NCBI RefSeq assembly: GCF_014648675.1
Contig: NZ_BMRO01000008.1
Span: forward strand, 62,001-126,000
DNA from: Actinomadura livida
GTDB taxonomy: Bacteria; Actinomycetota; Actinomycetes; Streptosporangiales; Streptosporangiaceae
DNA length: 64,000 nucleotides
Reading direction: 5' to 3'
This document shows, in pieces, positions 40,605 to 48,670 of the stretch (position 1 is the first letter of the stretch; the number at the start of each line of letters is the position of its first letter). The position numbers and the translations under genes were made by a program. The notes under the pieces are model-generated. The model saw only the letters and a program-made list of their open reading frames with translations, was not told the origin of the DNA and made no database searches.

Positions 40605-41678
40605 ATGGCACACCCGGACACGGTGGGGTTCGGTCAGGACGGCGCCGACCGCCCGACCACCGGTTCCCGCACCCGGCACACGGGCATCCGCGTCGTCTTC
40701 GAGCCGGAACCGTGGAGGCGCGGCCTGGTCTTCGCGGCCATGGCACTGCTGCTGGGCCTGCTCATCTCGCTGCACGCGAAGATCCCGAACCGGATCGGGA
40801 GCCTCGGCAGCCTGGTGGAGACCGTCCTGCCATGGTTCGGCCTGTTCGTCCCGGTGCTGCTGGCCGGCGCGCTGTGGCGCCGCTCCGCCGCCGCGACGGC
40901 CGCGCTGCTCCTGCCGGTCGTGGCCTGGCTGAACCTCTTCGGCGGGCTGCTCATCGACAGGTCCACCCCGGGCGGCGACCTCACCGTGGCCAGTCACAAC
41001 GTCGGCGCCGACAACCCCGAACCCGTCCGCACCGCCCGCGAGCTGGTCGCCTCCGGGGCGGACGTGCTGGCCCTGCAAGAGCTGACCCAGCAGGCCAGGG
41101 GCACGTACGAGAAGGAACTGGCCGAGGCGTACCCGCACCACACGGTGCAGGGCACGGTCGGGCTGTGGAGCAAGCTCCCGCTGTCGGACACCCGGCCGGT
41201 CGACATCCAGATGGACTACGGGCCGCTGGCGGCCACCAAGCCGGCCGAGATCAAGATGAGCTACAACCGGGCGCTGCGCACCACGGTGACCACGGACCAC
41301 GGCCCGCTGGCGGTGTACGTGGCCCACCTCGGGTCCGTGCGCGTGAACCCGAGGGCGGGCTTCTGGACGACCCACCGGGACAGGGGCGCGAAGGCCCTCG
41401 GCGAGGCCGTCGCCGCCGAGCGGAACGAGCGGGTGGTGCTGCTCGGCGACCTGAACGGCAGCGTGGGCGACCGCGCGTTCGGCGACATCACCTCGCGGCT
41501 GCGCTCGGCCCATGACGCGGCCGGGGACGGCTTCGACTTCACCTGGCCGGCGACGTTCCCGCTCGTGCGGATCGACCACATCCTGGTGCGCGGCGTGGAC
41601 CCGGAGAGCGCGCGGGTGCTGCCGCCCACCGGCAGCGACCACCGGCCCGTCGCGGCCGGGATCAGCTGGTCCGGGTGA
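40605..41678 (+). CDS. VanJ-like membrane endonuclease/exonuclease/phosphatase-fold protein
   Basis: 357 aa. Three N-terminal helices (LVFAAMALLLGLLISLHA; LVETVLPWFGLFVPVLLAGAL; TAALLLPVVAWLNLFGGLL) with the VanJ-like IPNRIGSLGSLVETVLPW, then an extracytoplasmic EEP domain: TVASHNVGADN, DVLALQELT, LLGDLNGSVGD and GSDHRPVAAG. VanJ of Streptomyces coelicolor (teicoplanin resistance) has this same layout and probably acts on undecaprenyl pyrophosphate. ATG 40605 follows GCGAGGAA; GTG 40581 is an alternative. Together with vanY and the two-component genes it suggests a glycopeptide-response set. Confidence 0.8.
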   Translation: MAHPDTVGFGQDGADRPTTGSRTRHTGIRVVFEPEPWRRGLVFAAMALLLGLLISLHAKIPNRIGSLGSLVETVLPWFGLFVPVLLAGALWRRSAAATAALLLPVVAWLNLFGGLLIDRSTPGGDLTVASHNVGADNPEPVRTARELVASGADVLALQELTQQARGTYEKELAEAYPHHTVQGTVGLWSKLPLSDTRPVDIQMDYGPLAATKPAEIKMSYNRALRTTVTTDHGPLAVYVAHLGSVRVNPRAGFWTTHRDRGAKALGEAVAAERNERVVLLGDLNGSVGDRAFGDITSRLRSAHDAAGDGFDFTWPATFPLVRIDHILVRGVDPESARVLPPTGSDHRPVAAGISWSG

Positions 41679-41731
41679 AAGCTGTGGAAGGCGGGTTGAG
41701 CGTGGGGGAGCGCAGCCGTTTCAATGCGGGT

Positions 41732-41743
41732 GAAAGCGCTTTC
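41732..41743. promoter_or_regulatory. LacI-type operator GAAAGCGCTTTC
   Basis: Perfect 12-bp palindrome with the central GCGC typical of LacI-family sites, 24 bp upstream of the beta-helix protein start. Related to, but not identical with, the GAGAGCGCTCTC boxes of the glucan locus (46213, 46345), so it may answer to the same or a sister regulator. Confidence 0.55.
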
Positions 41744-41767
41744 TAGATTCGGTTCGAGGTGAGTGCC

Positions 41768-42934
41768 GTGCTGATCCGCTCCTTGGTGCCGCGCCGTTGG
41801 CGCGCTCGCGTCGTCATGCTCGCGGTGGCCGTCCCGATGGCGTCGGGAGCGGTGGTGGGGGTCTCGGTGCCGCCCGCGGCCGCCGCGTGCGGGGACCGTT
41901 CGTCCTACAACGCCGAGGCGGTGCAGAACGGCGGGACGTGGACCGCTCGCAACGGCGGCCGGACCGTGTACAGCGGCGGCGACATGCGGGCGGCCGTGCA
42001 GGCCGCGATCGACAGCCTCTCCTCGGGACGCACCTCCAAAGAGTGGGTGGTCGTACGCGGCAACGGCTCGATGAGCGCCGGCTCGCGGATCTCGATGCGG
42101 AGCTACACCGGGATCGACGTGTGCGGCACCGTCAACGTCACCGGTTCGGGCTCCGGTGACCAGGCGCCGATCTACGCGCGGGGGGCACGCGACATCGAGG
42201 TGCGCTACCTGTACCTCACCGGAAGCCCGCTGTACGGGATCTTCATGCGGAACGTCGAGAACGTCGTCCTCGGTGACATCCAGATGCGCCTGTCGAGCGG
42301 GCTGGGCGTCCGCATCGACAACCACGGCGACCGCAGCGTCCGGTCCCGGAACATCGCCATCGACCAGGTGTACGTCTCGGGGAGCAGCACCCACGGCGTG
42401 GAGACCTACGGCGTCGACGGCCTCACCGTCAACCGGGTGACGGCGCGGAACACCGGCGGCTCCGGCCTGCTGCTGAACGACACCGTCAACGCCTCCGTGA
42501 CCCGGGTCGACGCGGACGGCGCCGGTACCGGCACCGGCTACGCCGCGCTGCGGTTCGCCAACCGCAACGGCCGGGTGGGGGACGGCTATCCGGCCAACAT
42601 CCGCGTGGGCAGCGTCAAGGCCCGCGGCGGCGGCCGCGGCGTCTTCTGCGTCTCCGAGAGCGGCGGCGCCGTGATCGACCAGGTCGACCTCGCCTACACC
42701 GGCAACAACGCCGTCCTGCTGGAGAACTGCTACAACATGACGATCTCGTCGGGCACGATCGACGGCGGCGGCGAGGTCCGGATCGCCGCGCGCTCCGAGT
42801 TCCCGCCGTCCCGCGACATCACCCTGCAGAACCTGCATGTGGCGAACACCAACATCAGGTGGAGTCCCTGCGCTGGAAGCAACATCGTCCTCCGCAACGT
42901 GACCCGCACGAACTCGAACCTCTACTGGTGCTGA
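41768..42934 (+). CDS. Secreted right-handed parallel beta-helix protein
   Basis: 388 aa. GTG 41768 follows an ideal GAGGTGA ribosome site; the signal peptide (ARVVMLAVAVPMASGAVVGVSVPPAAAA) ends near residue 40. The mature part is a chain of short beta-strand repeats (DIEVRYLYLTGSPLYGIFMRNVENVVLGDIQMRL; TARNTGGSGLLLNDTVNASVTRVDAD; NAVLLENCYNMTISSGTI) typical of pectate-lyase-like solenoids, with four scattered Cys likely forming disulfides. Probably a polysaccharide lyase or glycosidase; active site not identified. Controlled by a LacI-type operator. Confidence 0.82.
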   Translation: MLIRSLVPRRWRARVVMLAVAVPMASGAVVGVSVPPAAAACGDRSSYNAEAVQNGGTWTARNGGRTVYSGGDMRAAVQAAIDSLSSGRTSKEWVVVRGNGSMSAGSRISMRSYTGIDVCGTVNVTGSGSGDQAPIYARGARDIEVRYLYLTGSPLYGIFMRNVENVVLGDIQMRLSSGLGVRIDNHGDRSVRSRNIAIDQVYVSGSSTHGVETYGVDGLTVNRVTARNTGGSGLLLNDTVNASVTRVDADGAGTGTGYAALRFANRNGRVGDGYPANIRVGSVKARGGGRGVFCVSESGGAVIDQVDLAYTGNNAVLLENCYNMTISSGTIDGGGEVRIAARSEFPPSRDITLQNLHVANTNIRWSPCAGSNIVLRNVTRTNSNLYWC

Positions 42935-43007
42935 CCGGAGCCGGGACAGAAGCCTTCCGGCCAGCACCAGCAGATGGAACGGGCACCGCGGCGGGTGGCC
43001 GAGACGC

Positions 43008-44471
43008 TCAGCCGCCGAACCAGCGGGAGAGGTGGGCGTCCAGGTCACGCTGGTCGCCGCCGAGCCAGGCGACGTGGCCGTCCGGGCGCAGCAGGACGCA
43101 CGGGACGTCGAGTGCCGCCGCGGGGTCCGCGACGTGGTCGACGCGGTCCGCCCAGCCGCCGGCGGTCAGGCGTCCGGTGCGGTCCAGCAGCAGACCGCGG
43201 CCGCGATGCAGCAGACCGTAGAGGTTCCCGTGTCCCGTCTCGATGTCGGGGAGGCGGCGGCCGAGCAGGTCGGGGCCCTCCCCGAAGTCGTAGCGGATGC
43301 CGATCGCGGTGATCTTCTCGGTCAGATGGCGGTTCACCTCGTTGAAGTCCATCAGCTCGGTGAGGAGCCTGCGGACGGCCTGCGGGCCCGGTTCGGCGGA
43401 CGTCAGTTCCGTCTGCGCGCGGGTGTTGTCGAGCACGTCCGCGGCGACGGGCTGACGTTCGGCCTGGTAGGTGTCCAGCAGTGTCTCCGGCGCCCAGCCG
43501 CGGACCTGCGCGGCGAGCTTCCAGCCGAGGTTGAACGCGTCCTGAACGCCGAGGTTGACGCCCTGACCGCCGATCGGCGGATGAATGTGCGCCGCATCGC
43601 CGGCCAGCAGCACCCGCCCGACCCGGTAGCGCTCGGCCAGCCGGGTGGCGTCCCCGAAACGGGACAGCCAGCGCGGGGAGTGGACGCCGAAATCGGTTCC
43701 GGCGACGGCGCGCAGCTGCCGCCGGAAGTCCTCCAGGGTGGGCGGTTCCGCACGATCGCTGACTTCCGCGGCGGGAACGACGACGCTGTACACCGCCTCC
43801 CCGAAGGGCCTGAGCCAGAACCGGCTGCCGGTCCCGCCGACCTCGGCCACCCTGGCGGAGATCTCCTCCTGCGGAACACCCGCTTCCATCTCGCCCATCA
43901 GCGTCTCGTTCCGCGAGGGCTCGCCGGGGAATCCGACGCCGAGCAGTTTGCGGACGGTACTGCGGGCGCCGTCACATCCGACGAGGTAGCGCGAACGCAG
44001 CCGTTCCCCGTCGTCCAGCTCGACGGTCACGCCTTCGTCGTCCTGCTCGAACCCGGCCACCGCGCGACCGTGCCTGACCTGCGCACCCCGCTCGATCGCG
44101 TGTTCTTCGAGCAGCCGGACCAGCGCCCGCTGCGGGATGCCCAGCAGGTAGGCGTGCGCGGAATCCAGGCCCGTCGGCGCGGGCTTGGTGATGGCGGCGA
44201 AGAATCCGGCGGCCGGACGCCGCCTTCCATGAGGGAGGATCCGCTCCAGCATTCCGCGCATGTCCATCAGTTCGAGACTGCGAATGTGCAGCCCGAGGAC
44301 GCGGACGAACGGCACGGGCTCGGTTTCCTTCTCCAGGACGAGTACCCGCACGTCGTGCAGCCGCAGTTCGGCCGCCAGTATCGCGCCGGTGGGCCCGCAC
44401 CCGGCGATGATGACGTCGTGCTCGGTTGTGGTGTTCGCCGACGGGTCGGGGGTGAAGTGCGATGAGCGCAT
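43008..44471 (-). CDS. rox: Rifampicin monooxygenase (Rox-like FAD hydroxylase)
   Basis: 487 aa class A flavoprotein. FAD motif DVIIAGCGPTGAILAAELRLHDVRVLVLEKETEP, the DG motif YLVGCDGARSTVRKLLGVGFPGEPSR, and GD motif GRVLLAGDAAHIHPPIGGQGVNLGVQDAFNLGWKLAAQ. Long stretches (LGLHIRSLELMD, GTDFGVHSPRWLSRFGDATR, RRLLTELMDFNEVNRHL, LLLDRTGRLTAGGWADRVDHV) match my memory of Streptomyces Rox, which hydroxylates and linearises rifamycins. Function as rifamycin resistance is thus well supported by family. Its upstream leader and hairpin are separate entries. Confidence 0.85.
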   Translation of the reverse strand: MRSSHFTPDPSANTTTEHDVIIAGCGPTGAILAAELRLHDVRVLVLEKETEPVPFVRVLGLHIRSLELMDMRGMLERILPHGRRRPAAGFFAAITKPAPTGLDSAHAYLLGIPQRALVRLLEEHAIERGAQVRHGRAVAGFEQDDEGVTVELDDGERLRSRYLVGCDGARSTVRKLLGVGFPGEPSRNETLMGEMEAGVPQEEISARVAEVGGTGSRFWLRPFGEAVYSVVVPAAEVSDRAEPPTLEDFRRQLRAVAGTDFGVHSPRWLSRFGDATRLAERYRVGRVLLAGDAAHIHPPIGGQGVNLGVQDAFNLGWKLAAQVRGWAPETLLDTYQAERQPVAADVLDNTRAQTELTSAEPGPQAVRRLLTELMDFNEVNRHLTEKITAIGIRYDFGEGPDLLGRRLPDIETGHGNLYGLLHRGRGLLLDRTGRLTAGGWADRVDHVADPAAALDVPCVLLRPDGHVAWLGGDQRDLDAHLSRWFGG

Positions 44472-44486
44472 CGGTGCTGCCTTTCA

Positions 44487-44511
44487 GGAGTGCCTTATCG
44501 CGAGGCGCTCC
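44487..44511 (-). promoter_or_regulatory. Hairpin just upstream of rox ribosome site
   Basis: GGAGCGCCT and AGGCACTCC (read on the minus strand) pair over nine positions with one mismatch around a 7-base loop, directly before the GAAAGG ribosome site of rox. Together with the leader ORF it could attenuate or gate rox translation. Confidence 0.45.
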
Positions 44512-44525
44512 CGGCGACACCTACC

Positions 44526-44579
44526 TCAATCGCCGACCGTGACGGGAAGGGGGAGCACCCACTTCGCTGCAACGTTCAT
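44526..44579 (-). CDS. 17-aa leader peptide upstream of rox
   Basis: MNVAAKWVLPLPVTVGD, preceded by a very strong ribosome site (GAGGAGGTGAG, 44584-44594) much better than that of rox itself. It ends 54 bp before the rox ATG. Short ORFs with strong sites ahead of antibiotic-resistance genes often act as stalling leaders. No similarity to a known leader is recognised. Confidence 0.55.
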   Translation of the reverse strand: MNVAAKWVLPLPVTVGD

Positions 44580-44617
44580 GGGTCTCACCTCCTCAAGCGA
44601 TGTCACGTCGACCGAAA

Positions 44618-44645
44618 CCTATAAGCCCGCGCTTCCCGCGTCCAA
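44618..44645 (-). promoter_or_regulatory. Sigma-70-type promoter for leader-rox transcript
   Basis: On the minus strand: -35 TTGGAC (44645-44640) and -10 TATAGG (44623-44618), spaced 16 bp. It would start transcription near 44611, giving a 5' leader of about 140 bases that includes the leader ORF and hairpin. Confidence 0.55.
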
Positions 44646-44725
44646 CCCTTTTCCCGCGAGGCCGGCCGGGACCACGGCACCGCCGCCGAACCCTCGGCGG
44701 GCCCGGCGGCGGTCGGTGGTGATCC

Positions 44726-46117
44726 TCAGCTGGAGAACGTGAACCAGTTGAGGTTGACGAAGTCGGCCGGCTGGCCGCTGCTGAACGTGATGTAGACGGT
44801 GCGGGTGCCGGTCACGCCCGAGATGTTGGCGGGTATCGTCCGCCAGCTCTGCCAGCCGCCGGTGTCGCCGACCGCGAAGCCGCCGAGCACCGGGCCCGTC
44901 GGGCTGTCCAGCCGGACCTGCACCAGACCGCTCACCCCCGCTGACGCGCCGGAGGCGACCCTCGCCTTGAACTGCGTCGCCGCGGTGCCGCCGAAGGCGA
45001 CGTCGTCGTAGCGCAGCCAGTCGCCGTTGCCGATGTAGCCGACGTTCTGGCCGCCGCCGGAGTCGGTCGTGGTCTCGAGCTGCGTGCCCGACTGGGCCTG
45101 CCGGCTCTCGGCCTGGATGATCGAGCGCGCGTCGACGGGGTCCCCCGGCTCAGGGGTGGTGCCGCCGCCGCTCTGCCAGACCGCGACGTAGTCGACGAGC
45201 ATGGGGCGCCCCGAGACGGTGTCGGCGGTGGGCGTGCCGTGCCCGGCGACGCCGTTGGGGAACGCGCCGCCCATGGCCACGTTGAGCAGCAGGAAGTACC
45301 CGGCGTGCTGGGTCATGTTCGCCCACGTGGTGGCGTCGAGCTGGCTCTGGCTGACGCTGTGGTACTGCTGGCCGTCCACGTACCAGCGCAGCTGGTTGGG
45401 GCTGGCGCTGCGGTCCCACTCGAAGCGGAAGGTGTGCATCGCCGACTGGCAGGTCGACCCCGGGCAGGTGCGGCTGGCGCCGATCCCGGTGGACTCGTTG
45501 CACGCCCCGCCTGGGTTGGTGCCGCAGTGCAGGACGCCCCAGACCGAGTTGATCCCGTTGACGTTCTCCATGATGTCGAACTCGCCGATCGCCGGCCAGT
45601 TCTGGTAGTTCCCCCGGTACGGGGAGCCGAGGGCCCAGAACGCCGGCCAGTAGCCGAGGGCCTGGCTGCCGGTGACGTTGGGCATCTGGAGGCGTCCCTC
45701 GATGCGCAGGACGCGGCCGTCGGCGGGCTTGAAATCGGTGCGCTGGGTCTCGATGCGCGCCGACGTCCACTCGCCCGAGGAGGACTTGACCGGGGTGATC
45801 CGCAGGTTGCCGCCGCCGTCCAGGCCGATGTTGGCGGGGTCGGCGGTATAGCGCTGGATCTCGCCGGTGCCCCAGTTCGCGGGGCCGCCCGGATAGCCGT
45901 GGCCGGTGTCGATGATCCAGTTCGCGGACGAGGGGCGCGCGCCGGCGGGGCCGTCGAAGTCGTCGCTCCAGACCAGGCTCCAGCCGTCCGGGGGCGGTGG
46001 GACGGATGCGCCGGCCGGCGGGGCCGGCGCGGCGGTCGCGACCGCCGCGGGGAGCGCGGCGGCGGCCACGGCGAGAGCGCACCTGCGCCAGAGGCGTGGA
46101 CGTCTCGATGGGGTCAT
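44726..46117 (-). CDS. Secreted GH16 beta-1,3-glucanase with CBM6
   Basis: 463 aa. Signal peptide (RRCALAVAAAALPAAVATAAPA), GH16 domain (about 45-295) with WSLVWSDDFDGPAGARP, catalytic GEFDIMENV at about 177-185 (E-D-E triad), and later WYVDGQQYHS and LLLNVAMGGAFPN; then a short linker and a C-terminal CBM6 (about 330-463; IIQAESRQAQSGTQLETTTDSGGGQNVGYIGNGDWLRYDDVAFG). It cleaves laminarin-type beta-1,3-glucans outside the cell. ATG 46117 follows GGAGG. Divergent from the sugar ABC operon with two shared operators. Confidence 0.9.
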   Translation of the reverse strand: MTPSRRPRLWRRCALAVAAAALPAAVATAAPAPPAGASVPPPPDGWSLVWSDDFDGPAGARPSSANWIIDTGHGYPGGPANWGTGEIQRYTADPANIGLDGGGNLRITPVKSSSGEWTSARIETQRTDFKPADGRVLRIEGRLQMPNVTGSQALGYWPAFWALGSPYRGNYQNWPAIGEFDIMENVNGINSVWGVLHCGTNPGGACNESTGIGASRTCPGSTCQSAMHTFRFEWDRSASPNQLRWYVDGQQYHSVSQSQLDATTWANMTQHAGYFLLLNVAMGGAFPNGVAGHGTPTADTVSGRPMLVDYVAVWQSGGGTTPEPGDPVDARSIIQAESRQAQSGTQLETTTDSGGGQNVGYIGNGDWLRYDDVAFGGTAATQFKARVASGASAGVSGLVQVRLDSPTGPVLGGFAVGDTGGWQSWRTIPANISGVTGTRTVYITFSSGQPADFVNLNWFTFSS

Positions 46118-46212
46118 GGCGGGGGCCTCCAGAGTTGGGGTGGAGCAGGCGCGGGGGTGCCTGCCCTCTGGTGGGGCCAATGTCGTTCGTCCACGCGGAG
46201 CCGTCAAGGGCT

Positions 46213-46226
46213 AGAGAGCGCTCTCT
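46213..46226. promoter_or_regulatory. CebR-like operator, perfect AGAGAGCGCTCTCT
   Basis: 14-bp perfect palindrome 96 bp upstream of the GH16 start. Close to the actinobacterial CebR box TGGGAGCGCTCCCA; likely bound by the LacI-family regulator at 50996. Confidence 0.75.
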
Positions 46227-46344
46227 TTCATGTTCTGGAACGCACAACACCTCTGAACAGGCACTATGTCCAGCGACTTCTTCGGCCGTTTCCATCTGGA
46301 GCGTCGCTCTCTTGACAGTCCTGGCAGGTGAAGCCATTCTCTGC

Positions 46345-46356
46345 GAGAGCGCTCTC
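46345..46356. promoter_or_regulatory. CebR-like operator, perfect GAGAGCGCTCTC
   Basis: Second perfect palindrome, 45 bp upstream of the substrate-binding-protein start, so both divergent transcripts are controlled by the same regulator. Confidence 0.75.
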
Positions 46357-46400
46357 TCAGCCAACCAGGTTGGTCCCGAAACCTTCCCCCGAGGACAGCC

Positions 46401-47702
46401 ATGCGCAGATCTCACCGCCGTCTCGTCTCCGGCCTCGCCTCCGTCGCCGTCATGGCGCTCGGCCTCTCCGCCTGCGGAGACGCGGGCTCCGACGCCGGCT
46501 CGGACGGCACCGTCACGCTCACCGTCGACACCTTCAGCACCTTCGGCTACGAGGAGCTGTTCAAGCGGTACGAGGCCGACCACCCCGGCATCAAGATCAA
46601 GCACCGCAACGTGGTGCAGCTCGACGAGTACCTGCCCCGCCTGGAGCAGTGGATCGCCGCGGGCAGCGGCGCCGGCGACGTCGTCGCCATCGAGGAGGGG
46701 ATCCTCACCAAGTTCATGGCCAGCCCCGACAAGTTCGTGAACCTGCTCGACCACGGGGCGGGCTCGCTCAAGGCCGGATTCCTCGACTGGAAGTGGAGGC
46801 AGGCGCTCAGCCCCGACGGCAAGTACCTGGTCGGCCTGGGCACCGACATCGGCGGCCTCGCCATGTGCTACCGCACCGACCTGTTCGAGAAGGCGGGCCT
46901 GCCGACCGACCGCGCCGAGGTCGGCGAGCTCTGGCCGACCTGGGACGCCTACATCGACACCGGCCGGAAGTACGCCGCCGAGGTCAAGGACTCCAAGTTC
47001 GTCGACGGCTCGGTGAACCTCTTCAACACGATCCTCGCCCAGACCGCGAGCCAGAGCGCCGGCTACACGTTCTTCGACACCTCCGGCAAGCTCGTGGCCG
47101 ACAGCAACCCCCCGGTCAGGAGCGCGTGGGACACGACCCTGCGGATCCAGCAGGCCGGGCTGTCGGCCGGGCTGAAGTCGTTCGAGCCCAGCTGGGGCTC
47201 CGGGTTCAAGCAGGCCAAGTTCGCGACCATCGCGTGCCCGTCCTGGATGCTGGGCGTCATCAAGGAGAACGCGGGTGCGGAGGCGTCCGGCAAGTGGGAC
47301 GTCGCGGCGATCCCGGGCGGCTCCGGCAGCCGCGGCGGCTCGTTCCTTGCGGTGCCGAAGCAGAGCCGGCACGCCGCGGAGGCGGCCGAGCTGGCCAAGT
47401 ACCTGACCGGCGTGCAGAGCCAGATCGCCGCGTTCAAGGCGCGCAACAACCTGCCCTCGTCCCCGCAGGCGCTGGACGACCCCGCGGTGACGTCGTTCAA
47501 GAACGAGTACTTCAACGACGCCCCGGTCGGGCAGATCTACGCCCGCGGCGCCAAGGCGATCAAGCCGCTCTACCTCGGGGCCGACACCAACCCGGTGCAG
47601 CAGCGCTTCGAGGACGCGCTGCTCGCGCTGGAGCAGGGCAGGCTGGCGCCCGACGCGGCATGGGAGAAGGCCCTCGACGACGCCGAACGCGAGGCTCGAT
47701 GA
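46401..47702 (+). CDS. Sugar ABC transporter substrate-binding lipoprotein
   Basis: 433 aa. Lipoprotein signal ending in LSAC (Cys25), then an extracellular solute-binding family 1 fold: VTLTVDTFSTFGYEELFKRYEADHPGIKIKHRNV, VGLGTDIGGLAMCYRTDLFEKAGLP, FATIACPSWMLGVIKENA and AIPGGSGSRGGSFLAVPKQSRHAAEAAELAKYLT. Binds oligosaccharides, here presumably laminari-oligosaccharides made by the GH16 enzyme. First gene of a five-gene operon including its own regulator; no ATPase gene is present, so a shared MsiK-type ATPase is expected elsewhere. Confidence 0.92.
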   Translation: MRRSHRRLVSGLASVAVMALGLSACGDAGSDAGSDGTVTLTVDTFSTFGYEELFKRYEADHPGIKIKHRNVVQLDEYLPRLEQWIAAGSGAGDVVAIEEGILTKFMASPDKFVNLLDHGAGSLKAGFLDWKWRQALSPDGKYLVGLGTDIGGLAMCYRTDLFEKAGLPTDRAEVGELWPTWDAYIDTGRKYAAEVKDSKFVDGSVNLFNTILAQTASQSAGYTFFDTSGKLVADSNPPVRSAWDTTLRIQQAGLSAGLKSFEPSWGSGFKQAKFATIACPSWMLGVIKENAGAEASGKWDVAAIPGGSGSRGGSFLAVPKQSRHAAEAAELAKYLTGVQSQIAAFKARNNLPSSPQALDDPAVTSFKNEYFNDAPVGQIYARGAKAIKPLYLGADTNPVQQRFEDALLALEQGRLAPDAAWEKALDDAEREAR

Positions 47703-48670
47703 CGGTCTCCATCGGCTCCCGCGCGGGAGCCCGGGCGGTCCGTCCGCCCGGGCCCCCGCCCCCGCGGCGCGGGGCGCGCACCGTGCTCGCCCGGTGGGAC
47801 GTGAAGCTCTCGCCCTACCTGTTCATCTCCCCGTACTTCCTGCTCTTCTTCCTCTTCGGGCTCTTCCCGATGGGCTACACGGTCTGGGTGGCCCTGCACG
47901 ACTGGGAACTGCTCGGCACCCGCGAGTTCGTGGGCCTGGAGAACTTCCGGCTCGTCCTGACCGACCCGCAGTTCTGGAACGCGGTCCGCAACACCCTCGG
48001 CATGTTCGTCATCGCCACCGTCCCGCAGCTGCTGCTCGCGCTGGTGCTGGCGAACGCGCTCAACCAGCGGATGCGCGCGCGGACGCTGGTGCGCATGGGG
48101 GTGCTCGTCCCGATGGTCACCTCGATCGCCGCGGTGGCGATCGTCTTCGGGCAGCTGTTCAGCCGGGACTTCGGCATGGTCAACTGGGTGCTCGGCTGGT
48201 TCGGGGTGGAGAACCTCGACTGGACCGCGCGGCGCTGGACGTCCTGGCTGGCGATCTCGGTGATGGTCGACTGGCGCTGGACGGGCTACAACGCGCTGAT
48301 CTACCTGGCCGCGATGCAGTCGATCCCGCGCGACCTGTACGAGGCCGCGGCGATCGACGGCGCCTCCCGCGCCCGCCAGTTCTGGTCGATCACGCTGCCG
48401 ATGCTGCGGCCGACCATCATCTTCACCGCGATCGTCTCCACGATCGGCGGGTTCCAGCTGTTCACCGAGCCGCTGCTGTTCGGCAACGGCGACATGGCCG
48501 GGGGATCGCTGCGGCAGTTCCAGACGGTCACGATGTACATGTTCGAGAACGCCTTCCGGCGGTTCGACTACGGCTACGCGTCCGCCGTCTCCTGGATGAT
48601 CTTCATGCTCATCCTGCTCGGATCCCTCCTCAACTTCGTGTGGCTGCGCCGCATGGGAGGAACCAAATGA
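47699..48670 (+). CDS. Sugar ABC transporter permease (MalF type)
   Basis: 323 aa, six helices after a Pro/Arg-rich N-terminus: KLSPYLFISPYFLLFFLFGLFPMGYTVWVAL, and the EAA loop YEAAAIDGASRARQFWSITLPMLRP that contacts the ATPase. ATG overlaps the binding-protein stop (ATGA). Confidence 0.92.
   Translation: MTVSIGSRAGARAVRPPGPPPPRRGARTVLARWDVKLSPYLFISPYFLLFFLFGLFPMGYTVWVALHDWELLGTREFVGLENFRLVLTDPQFWNAVRNTLGMFVIATVPQLLLALVLANALNQRMRARTLVRMGVLVPMVTSIAAVAIVFGQLFSRDFGMVNWVLGWFGVENLDWTARRWTSWLAISVMVDWRWTGYNALIYLAAMQSIPRDLYEAAAIDGASRARQFWSITLPMLRPTIIFTAIVSTIGGFQLFTEPLLFGNGDMAGGSLRQFQTVTMYMFENAFRRFDYGYASAVSWMIFMLILLGSLLNFVWLRRMGGTK

Noticed and set aside
40605..41678. Secreted nuclease
   Set aside because: The EEP fold alone would allow it, but three N-terminal helices and the VanJ-like segment fit a membrane phosphatase better.
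44472..44725. Rifamycin-associated element upstream of rox
   Set aside because: I looked for the 19-bp inverted repeat described for rifamycin-resistance genes and did not find it.
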